NCBI GenBank assembly: GCA_030639665.1
Contig: DAOWCC010000074.1
Coordinates: 1-10,562, forward strand
DNA from: Elusimicrobiota bacterium
GTDB taxonomy: Bacteria > Elusimicrobiota > Elusimicrobia > Elusimicrobiales > UBA9959
Direction of reading: 5' to 3'
Length of the DNA: 10,562 bases
The notes beneath the pieces are model-generated. The model searched no databases, was not told the origin of the DNA, and was given only the letters and a program-made list of their open reading frames with translations. Shown piece after piece: positions 5,491 through 10,562 of the stretch (positions within the stretch are counted from its first letter, which is position 1; each line of letters starts with the position of its first letter). A program made the position numbers and the translations under genes.

Positions 5491-7125
5491 TTAAACCTTT
5501 TTTTGCTGAGTATTTAAATTAGCCGGTTGAGCCGCATTTCCAGGTTTGGGTTTTAAAGCGGGGTTTACCGTCGGGGTCGCTTTTGGCGCCGTTCCCATCG
5601 GTTTTACTTGAACTTGCGGCTGAGGTTTTAAATTAGGCATTGCCGAGGGGGAGCCCTGTTTTGGCATCGCGCCTGTCGGTTTTGCTTGCCCGGGAGTAAA
5701 AGATGGTCTTACTCCCGCGGGCTTGCCCGCTGTTCCTTTCCCGCCGAAAGCGGGTCTGGCCGCCGCTTTATTTAAAGTTATAAAGCCTTCTTTCACCAAT
5801 TGCTTAAGCGCTTTTATCACAATCATCCTTTCTTCATTTGCCGCTTCAGGTGTCATTTGTCTGGTAAGTTCAAGCTCTTGCTGTAATCTTTCTTGCATGC
5901 CGCCCGATAATTTATTTGTAAAACTATCGGCGATATCGGATGTTTTAAGCGCGGCCGCGAGATTGCGCATGGGTACTCTTCTCGCTAAAAACTGAGCGTG
6001 AGCCGGTTCAAGATTTTTAATATCTGAAAATCTAACTATTTGAGCTTTGATTTTTTTGAAAAATAAAGGATTGGCCAGCGTGAAAGTTGAAATGGCTTTT
6101 TCCTGAATTTTTTCTTGCAGGGTTTCTATGATACTGAGGGTTTTTTCTTCTCCTCCAACCACATATTCAAGTTTGGTTAAAATTTCAGTTTCAAGTTTTC
6201 TTACTTCTCCCTCAGGCAGAAGAACAACTTTAGGAAGATTTTTCAGGGCCGCTATGCTGTTGGGATATAGAGCCTCTACAAGTTTAGATGATAAGCCTTG
6301 AGGAATATAATTAAGAACTATGGTTAATTCTTCAATGGATTTGGTTTTTAATATGAAAATTAAATTCGCGATATTGTTTTCATGGATAAACCAAAAAGGC
6401 TTTTTCTTGCCTTCCTCAGATGAAGCGATATCCTCGATTTGAGTTTGTTTTTCCTCAGCCGCGGATGAATTTAACGCCTCAAGCGGTCTCGCTCCCGCGT
6501 CTGAATCGCTTGATTTTGAATCCGCGAAAAGTTCCGCCATGCGTTTGGCTGTTTTAGAAATGGGAGATAAAAATATTGTAACGGTTAATGTGGCGAAAAT
6601 GGCAATAAGAACAATCCAGATTAAATTCCAAAGATGAGGAGGGGTAAACATGTCTTTGACGGTAAAGGGCTTGTCTTTTTTAAAACTCATTTTCTCTATG
6701 CTTATAAGATCTTGCCTATCGGCGGGAATGCCCAGAAGTCCGCCGGTTAGTTTTTTCACAAGTTTAATATCCGCTTTTGAGGTGGCTTTATCCAAGATTA
6801 TGGTAGCGCTTATTTTTTTTACCATGGTAAGTGAATTTGTAAAATTCATTTCACCCACCTTTTCTTTTTGAGGCACGCCCGGAAGAAAATCAAAAACACC
6901 CGCTTTATCCTCTTTTTCATGGAGCTGCGCTGTTATGATGACTATTATATTGTCTGTTCCCAATGCTTCGGAAAGCACTATTTGCACTCTTTTTTGTAAA
7001 GAATTCTCAAGGGCTATTTTGGCTTCCATGGATGATTGTGTGGCGGCTTGCGTTCGGAAATTTATGGATGTCAGCAAAGTGAGTGTTAAGGATAATAATA
7101 GTATTTTAAGTGGTATCTTTCGCAT
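5491..7125 (-). CDS. FliF (C-terminal)-FliG fusion, rotor-like protein
   Basis: A 544-residue membrane protein. Residues 1-27 form a signal peptide or TM helix. Residues ~32-150 resemble the FliF ring-building domain RBM3: a first half at ~36-68 (ALENSLQKRV, then VIITAQL), a short insert instead of the long beta-collar, and a second half ISATIILDKATSK (105-117) through GIPADRQDLISIEKMSF (132-148). A TM helix follows at ~166-188. The cytoplasmic part aligns by hand with FliG: a middle domain ~250-345 with VVGGEE (322-327) and a C-terminal torque domain ~350-452 (VRFSDIKNLEP, then AAALK, then EERMIVIKALKQLVKEGFI). By my alignment, Lys394 keeps the E. coli FliG Lys264 charge, while Arg281 and Asp288 are not kept and Asp289 is Glu. 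FliG-N and FliF RBM1/2 are absent. The tail (453-544) is Pro/Ala/Lys/Gln-rich. The start has AGGGGAG 6 bases upstream. No other flagellar gene is nearby. Confidence 0.8.
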   Translation of the reverse strand: MRKIPLKILLLSLTLTLLTSINFRTQAATQSSMEAKIALENSLQKRVQIVLSEALGTDNIIVIITAQLHEKEDKAGVFDFLPGVPQKEKVGEMNFTNSLTMVKKISATIILDKATSKADIKLVKKLTGGLLGIPADRQDLISIEKMSFKKDKPFTVKDMFTPPHLWNLIWIVLIAIFATLTVTIFLSPISKTAKRMAELFADSKSSDSDAGARPLEALNSSAAEEKQTQIEDIASSEEGKKKPFWFIHENNIANLIFILKTKSIEELTIVLNYIPQGLSSKLVEALYPNSIAALKNLPKVVLLPEGEVRKLETEILTKLEYVVGGEEKTLSIIETLQEKIQEKAISTFTLANPLFFKKIKAQIVRFSDIKNLEPAHAQFLARRVPMRNLAAALKTSDIADSFTNKLSGGMQERLQQELELTRQMTPEAANEERMIVIKALKQLVKEGFITLNKAAARPAFGGKGTAGKPAGVRPSFTPGQAKPTGAMPKQGSPSAMPNLKPQPQVQVKPMGTAPKATPTVNPALKPKPGNAAQPANLNTQQKKV

Positions 7126-7151
7126 TTTATACTCCCCTAATAATTTATACT

Positions 7152-7180
7152 ATTATATTATTATTATCATAGCAGAGCAA
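7152..7180 (-). promoter_or_regulatory. candidate sigma70 promoter of the motor-like block
   Basis: On the minus strand, TTGCTC (7175-7180 as GAGCAA on the plus strand) and a perfect TATAAT (7152-7157 as ATTATA) are 17 bases apart, ending about 26 bases before the ATG at 7125. The -35 is weak but the -10 and spacing are ideal. The surrounding A/T-rich TTATTATTAT tract may help melting. Confidence 0.5.
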
Positions 7181-7277
7181 TGGTCATTTGTGTAACTTTT
7201 GCTACTTTTAGGATGCATAGCCTTGGTCACTGATTTTTGGATAATTTGTTAAAGGTATTAAATTCGTTAAAATTCAC

Positions 7278-7306
7278 TTGACATATCTCAACTCTTTTAT
7301 TAACAT
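7278..7306 (+). promoter_or_regulatory. sigma70-type promoter of the first C11 peptidase gene
   Basis: A consensus TTGACA (7278-7283) is followed after 17 bases by TAACAT (7301-7306, 4 of 6 to TATAAT). The start codon is at 7356, preceded by AGGAGG (7345-7350) with 5-base spacing, an ideal ribosome site. The 12-mer TTATTAACATAA (7297-7308) recurs in the promoter of the second paralogue. Confidence 0.65.
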
Positions 7307-7355
7307 AAATCTTAACGCGCAGTTCAAACTAAACGGAAGTTTATAGGAGGTCTTA

Positions 7356-8657
7356 ATGAAGTCAGTTAAGTTATCCGGTATATTGGTCTCAATATTATTT
7401 TTCACGGCGAATGTTTTTGCTTTGAACGGTAATATTACATTTGACCAAAATGGAAACGCATCAGAAATAATCAGTCAAATTAAAGCTATTAATCCCGACG
7501 CGAAAATAATTCCCGTGCCTTTACTTAATAAAAAAGCGGAAGTTTTGCCCGTGGCGGAAAAAGCGGTCAAAAAATGGACGGTTATGGTTTTTGTGAACGC
7601 GAAAAACAACCTTGAAAGTTATGGTCTTAGCGATGTTAATGAGATGGAAATGATCGGTTCAAGCGATGAAGTAAATATTGTCGCCGAACTGGGAAGAATC
7701 AAAGGCTTTACCAGCGCCGACGGCGATTGGACAGGTTCCAGAAGGTATCTCATTAAAAAAGATAGCAAGAAATATGCCATCACTTCTCCCATATTAATGG
7801 AAATACCCAAAAGTGATATGGGTAGCTGGGAGTATTTGGTTGGATTTGCCAAATGGTCAATGGAAAAATTTCCGGCGGAAAATTATATGCTGGTAGTTTG
7901 GAATCATGGCAGCGGTTGGAATAAAGACACCGCCTTTGAAGCCACCAAAGGACTTTCCTATGATGATGAAACTCATAATCATATGACAACTCCTCAGATT
8001 AGATTGGCTATGGAAAAAATAGGCAAGATAAATATTTTTTCAATGGACGCCTGTCTTATGCAAATGGCTGAAGTCGCGTATGAAATTAAAGATTACACCA
8101 ACTATGTGATTGCCTCTGAAGAAACCGAACCCGCCGATGGTTATACTTATGACACCTTCCTCGGACCCTTGGTTAATAACCCCAATATGAACGGGGCGGA
8201 GCTTTCCAAAGCGACTGTTGATTCTTATATAGAGCATTATGCCAATGCAGGAAGAAGCGGCACTCAGTCTTCAATCAATTCAGCGAGTTTTGATAAGTTT
8301 GTCACGCTCCTTGACGATTGGATAAAAACCGCTATAGACGCCAATGAAAAAGCAGCTGTTTTAGCAGCTAAAAACAAAGCGCAGGACTTCTATTATTCCA
8401 GCAATAAGGATATTTATCATTTCATTCAACTTGTGGCCAAAAATGCCAAAAATGAAGGATTAATCGCGAAAAGCAATGACCTTCTCAAGTTTATGAAAGA
8501 TAATCTCATAACTTATAATAATACTACCGGTTATGCGTATAACAACTCTTATGGTTTGGCTGTTTATATGCCGAGCTATTTGCCCACTTCCTATAAAACT
8601 CTCAAATGGGCCGCTGAAACCCAGTGGGATGAGTTTATTAAGTGGTACAATAAATAA
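7356..8657 (+). CDS. secreted clostripain-family (C11) cysteine peptidase, paralogue 1
   Basis: A 433-residue protein with a Sec signal peptide (1-22, ending NVFA before Leu23) and then the caspase-like clostripain fold (family C11, clan CD), beginning at KKWTVMVFVNAKNNLE (72-87). The catalytic dyad is visible: His184 in VVWNHGSGW (180-188) and Cys233 in SMDACLMQMAEV (229-240). Asp231, two residues before the Cys, corresponds to the clostripain Asp that binds a P1 Arg, and Asp261 in EPADGY lies 28 residues after the Cys, the offset I recall for the second S1-pocket Asp of PmC11. Cleavage after Arg or Lys is therefore likely. Family members often need self-processing, and residues 30-70 may be a propeptide. 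It has no sorting or repeat domain at its C-terminus. It is followed by a strong terminator, so it is expressed alone or in parallel with its paralogue. Confidence 0.9.
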   Translation: MKSVKLSGILVSILFFTANVFALNGNITFDQNGNASEIISQIKAINPDAKIIPVPLLNKKAEVLPVAEKAVKKWTVMVFVNAKNNLESYGLSDVNEMEMIGSSDEVNIVAELGRIKGFTSADGDWTGSRRYLIKKDSKKYAITSPILMEIPKSDMGSWEYLVGFAKWSMEKFPAENYMLVVWNHGSGWNKDTAFEATKGLSYDDETHNHMTTPQIRLAMEKIGKINIFSMDACLMQMAEVAYEIKDYTNYVIASEETEPADGYTYDTFLGPLVNNPNMNGAELSKATVDSYIEHYANAGRSGTQSSINSASFDKFVTLLDDWIKTAIDANEKAAVLAAKNKAQDFYYSSNKDIYHFIQLVAKNAKNEGLIAKSNDLLKFMKDNLITYNNTTGYAYNNSYGLAVYMPSYLPTSYKTLKWAAETQWDEFIKWYNK

Positions 8658-8674
8658 GTTTTTGTTTTAGTTTT

Positions 8675-8711
8675 AAAAAAGGCCGGCTGAAATTTAGCCG
8701 GCCTTTTTTTT
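8675..8711 (+). terminator. strong Rho-independent terminator
   Basis: AAAAAA then GGCCGGCT (8681-8688), a 7-base loop, AGCCGGCC (8696-8703) and eight T (8704-8711). The stem is perfect and GC-rich, and the A-tract on one side and T-tract on the other make it work in either direction. It separates the two peptidase genes into independent transcripts. Confidence 0.92.
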
Positions 8712-8740
8712 GATAAGTATTGGGCGATACATGTTTAAAT

Positions 8741-8770
8741 TTGACTTAAACGGTATCTCTTTATTAACAT
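8741..8770 (+). promoter_or_regulatory. promoter of the second C11 peptidase gene
   Basis: TTGACT (8741-8746) and TAACAT (8765-8770) are 18 bases apart. The 12-mer TTATTAACATAA (8761-8772), preceded by CTCT, is shared exactly with the promoter of the first paralogue, which points to duplication of gene plus promoter and to similar regulation. CATAAT (8768-8773) is an alternative -10. Confidence 0.6.
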
Positions 8771-8808
8771 AATCTAAGGAGTTGATTTAAAGCGGCACGG
8801 AGATTTCA

Positions 8809-10101
8809 ATGAAATCAATTAAGTTTTTTAGCATTTTATTTACAATATTGTTTTTTTGTGTGAAAGGGTTCGCCTTTGATGGGGGCAATGTTTCACTTGA
8901 TTACAATGAAGTTTTCGTAAAAATGGTGAATAAGGCCAAGGGTGATATTTTTAATCTTGAAATAATTCCCTCTCCTTCATTTGTTAAAAAACCGATAAAA
9001 AAATGGACTGTTATGGTTTACATGAACGCGAAAAACGATCTTGAAATTAATGGCCTTAATGATGTCAATGAAATGGAAATGGTCGGTTCAAGCGATGAAG
9101 TAAATATTGTCGTTGAACTTGGAAGAATTAACGGAGCGACGGCCGTTGATGGCGATTGGTCCGGCTCCAGAAGATACCTGATTAAAAAAGATGATGATAT
9201 TTCCCATATTACCTCTCCCATACTTATGGAAATGCCCAAAACGGATATGGGCGATTGGAAGCATTTGGTTGATTTTGCCGAATGGTCAATGGAAAAATTT
9301 CCCGCACGGCATTATATGCTGGTAGTTTGGAATCATGGCAGCGGGTGGATTAAAAGTAAAGAAATCCCCGCGATTAAAGGTATTTCATACGATTTTGTGA
9401 CAGGCAATCATATGTCAATACCTCATTTTGGCATGGCGATGAAAGAGATTGGCAAAATAGATATACTCGCGATGGACGCTTGTCTTATGCAGATGGCGGA
9501 AGTGGCTTATCAGGTAAAAGATTACGCTCATTATATAGTCGCCTCTGAAGAAAATGAACCGAGCGCCGGTTATAATTATACTTCCGTTTTTGGTCTTCTT
9601 GTTGAAAATCCCGATATGAGCGCGCTTGAACTTGGTAAAGTGATTATAGACGCTTTTGTAAATCACTACAAGCCTTTATTTAAGAATGTTATGCATTCGG
9701 CCATAAAGGCGGCGGCGTTGGATGAATTCAAAGTTCTTCTGGATGATTGGACAAAAAATGTTATGAAGGTTATTAATCCCCGTTCTGTTATAAAGGCGCG
9801 AAGTTCCGCTCAGTCTTTCGCATATTCTGAAAATAAGGATATTTATCATTTTATAAAGCTACTGTCCAAGATGAGTAAAAATGAAGAATTCATAAAAAAG
9901 AGCGATAACCTTCTTAAATTTATGGACGATGAGCTTATAATTCATAATAGGGTTAGCGGTTCCAGATATCCAAACGCGTATGGTTTGGCAATATGTCTGC
10001 CCAATCGTTTGTATTCAAATTATGGCGAACTTAAATGGGCCCTTGATTCACAGTGGGATGAGTTTACAAAGTGGTATGTTTCGCAATATAAAAACCGGTA
10101 A
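8809..10101 (+). CDS. secreted clostripain-family (C11) cysteine peptidase, paralogue 2
   Basis: A 430-residue tandem paralogue of the preceding gene, collinear over its whole length with near-identical stretches (such as NEMEM, GSSDEVNIV, LVVWNHGSGW and MDACLMQMAEVAYQ). It has a Sec signal peptide (1-22) and keeps His176 and Cys225, plus Asp223 at the clostripain specificity position. At the position 28 residues after the Cys, where paralogue 1 has Asp261, this protein has Ala253 (EPSAGY). The substrate pocket may therefore be relaxed or shifted. The propeptide-like region is shorter and divergent. A GGAG ribosome site lies 6 bases upstream of the ATG. It probably arose by local duplication. 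What it degrades, or whether it processes surface proteins, cannot be told from sequence. Confidence 0.9.
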   Translation: MKSIKFFSILFTILFFCVKGFAFDGGNVSLDYNEVFVKMVNKAKGDIFNLEIIPSPSFVKKPIKKWTVMVYMNAKNDLEINGLNDVNEMEMVGSSDEVNIVVELGRINGATAVDGDWSGSRRYLIKKDDDISHITSPILMEMPKTDMGDWKHLVDFAEWSMEKFPARHYMLVVWNHGSGWIKSKEIPAIKGISYDFVTGNHMSIPHFGMAMKEIGKIDILAMDACLMQMAEVAYQVKDYAHYIVASEENEPSAGYNYTSVFGLLVENPDMSALELGKVIIDAFVNHYKPLFKNVMHSAIKAAALDEFKVLLDDWTKNVMKVINPRSVIKARSSAQSFAYSENKDIYHFIKLLSKMSKNEEFIKKSDNLLKFMDDELIIHNRVSGSRYPNAYGLAICLPNRLYSNYGELKWALDSQWDEFTKWYVSQYKNR

Positions 10102-10185
10102 TTTTTACACCTGTTTATTTACATTTCAAATTAGTTTTAAAATCGATCGGATTTTCCCGCCCGTCATTTCGTAACATTTTGTTTA

Positions 10186-10213
10186 TTGATTTATTTTATT
10201 ATTACTATATAAT
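10186..10213 (+). promoter_or_regulatory. promoter of the PorV/PorQ-like gene, overlapped by a 17-bp palindrome
   Basis: TTGATT (10186-10191) and a perfect TATAAT (10208-10213) are 16 bases apart. The -10 sits inside the palindrome TACTATATAATATAGTA (10203-10219), so a dimeric regulator could bind there and block polymerase, although simple A/T richness may also explain it. The gene starts at 10293, leaving a leader of about 75 bases. Confidence 0.5.
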
Positions 10214-10235
10214 ATAGTAGCGCAATCATAGAAAC

Positions 10236-10262
10236 GAACGGTTCTTGGGCCGTTCCGTTTTT
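10236..10262 (+). terminator. hairpin plus T-run in the leader of the PorV/PorQ-like gene
   Basis: GAACGG (10236-10241) pairs with CCGTTC (10250-10255) across an 8-base loop, and a short T-run (10258-10262) follows. It may end the transcript of the upstream peptidase gene, 135 bases past its stop. But it lies downstream of the candidate promoter at 10186-10213, so it could instead act as an attenuator in that leader. Confidence 0.5.
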
Positions 10263-10292
10263 GAATTGTAATATTAAACGCGGAATAATTTT

Positions 10293-10562
10293 ATGAGTAA
10301 ACCGGCTAAAAATAATTTAATTGGATTTATCACAAAGCGCCTTTTCGCTTTGACGGTTTTTTTATGCCTGAATGGAAATCTTTTTGCCTCTTCCGTGGGA
10401 ACCACCGCCGCCAATTTTCTTAAAATTCCGATTGCCGCGGTGCCCGTGTCTCTCGGACAATCATATACCGCCATGATCAGTCCCGATTCCATATTGTTTA
10501 ATCCTGCGGGCCTTGGTCTTTTGACTTATTCTTCTTTTTCAGGCAGTCACAATCAATATATA
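10293..10562 (+). CDS. PorV/PorQ-like (UPF0164) outer-membrane protein, 5' end only
   Basis: The first 90 codons of a gene that runs off the window. Residues 1-33 form a long signal peptide (basic start with KR at 15-16, hydrophobic core, FAS cut region). The mature start NFLKIPIAAVPVSLGQSYTA (41-60) followed by DSILFNPAGLGLL (65-77) is the characteristic N-terminal pattern of PorV/PorQ/UPF0164 and FadL-like outer-membrane barrels, in which the NPAG motif is a hallmark. In Bacteroidetes, PorV serves type IX secretion; many related proteins in other phyla have no known role, and no other T9SS gene is visible here. The ribosome site is weak (GGAA at about 8 bases). The start is supported by the signal peptide. 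Confidence 0.75.
   Translation, partial: MSKPAKNNLIGFITKRLFALTVFLCLNGNLFASSVGTTAANFLKIPIAAVPVSLGQSYTAMISPDSILFNPAGLGLLTYSSFSGSHNQYI

Noticed and set aside
7619..8237. Minus-strand frames opposite the first peptidase gene, and the similar ones at 9018-9239 and 9415-9666
   Set aside because: They recur in both paralogues only because the sense genes are duplicated.
10274..10492. Minus-strand open frame at the right edge
   Set aside because: It is antisense to the signal peptide and NPAG motif of the PorV/PorQ-like gene, which is far better supported.

Overview
The window reads as AT-rich bacterial chromosome (by eye well under 45% GC) from a Gram-negative-type cell. There is an outer-membrane beta-barrel candidate, two OmpA-type peptidoglycan-binding proteins, and the start of a PorV/PorQ (UPF0164)-like outer-membrane protein. 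This mix, with secreted clostripain-family peptidases, suggests an uncultured lineage such as Elusimicrobiota or a neighbour. That placement is inference from gene content; no rRNA or marker gene is present.

Layout. 1-237: gene-free, low-complexity DNA. 238-2148 (+): secreted protein with an N-terminal Ig-like domain and a C-terminal beta-barrel ending in Phe. 2149-2299: convergent intergenic region with several hairpins. 2300-7125 (-): a five-gene block, in transcription order a FliF-C/FliG fusion, a MotA-type stator subunit, a MotB-type protein, a second MotB-type protein, and an exported TPR protein. 7126-7355: divergent promoter region. 7356-8657 and 8809-10101 (+): two tandem clostripain (peptidase family C11) paralogues, each with its own similar promoter and separated by a strong terminator. 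10293-10562 (+): 5' end of a PorV/PorQ-like gene that runs off the window.

The standout is the minus-strand block. One polypeptide carries a signal peptide or first TM helix, a trimmed FliF ring-building (RBM3-like) domain, one TM helix, FliG middle and C-terminal (torque) domains, and a Pro/Ala/Gln/Lys-rich tail. It sits directly upstream of MotA and two different MotB-like genes. No flagellar export, rod, hook, filament or C-ring gene is in the window. One MotB keeps the ion-carrying Asp in its TM helix; the other has Ala there. This looks like a minimal ion-driven rotary or torque machine outside the flagellum, comparable in logic (not demonstrated homology) to Myxococcus AglRQS gliding motors. 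The motB gaps are unusually structured: one holds a 115-bp cloverleaf-like element bounded by 12-bp perfect inverted repeats, and the Asp-bearing motB carries an A12 homopolymer at codons 7-11.

The two C11 peptidases both keep the His/Cys dyad but differ at a candidate substrate-pocket position. They share a promoter motif, which suggests co-expression.
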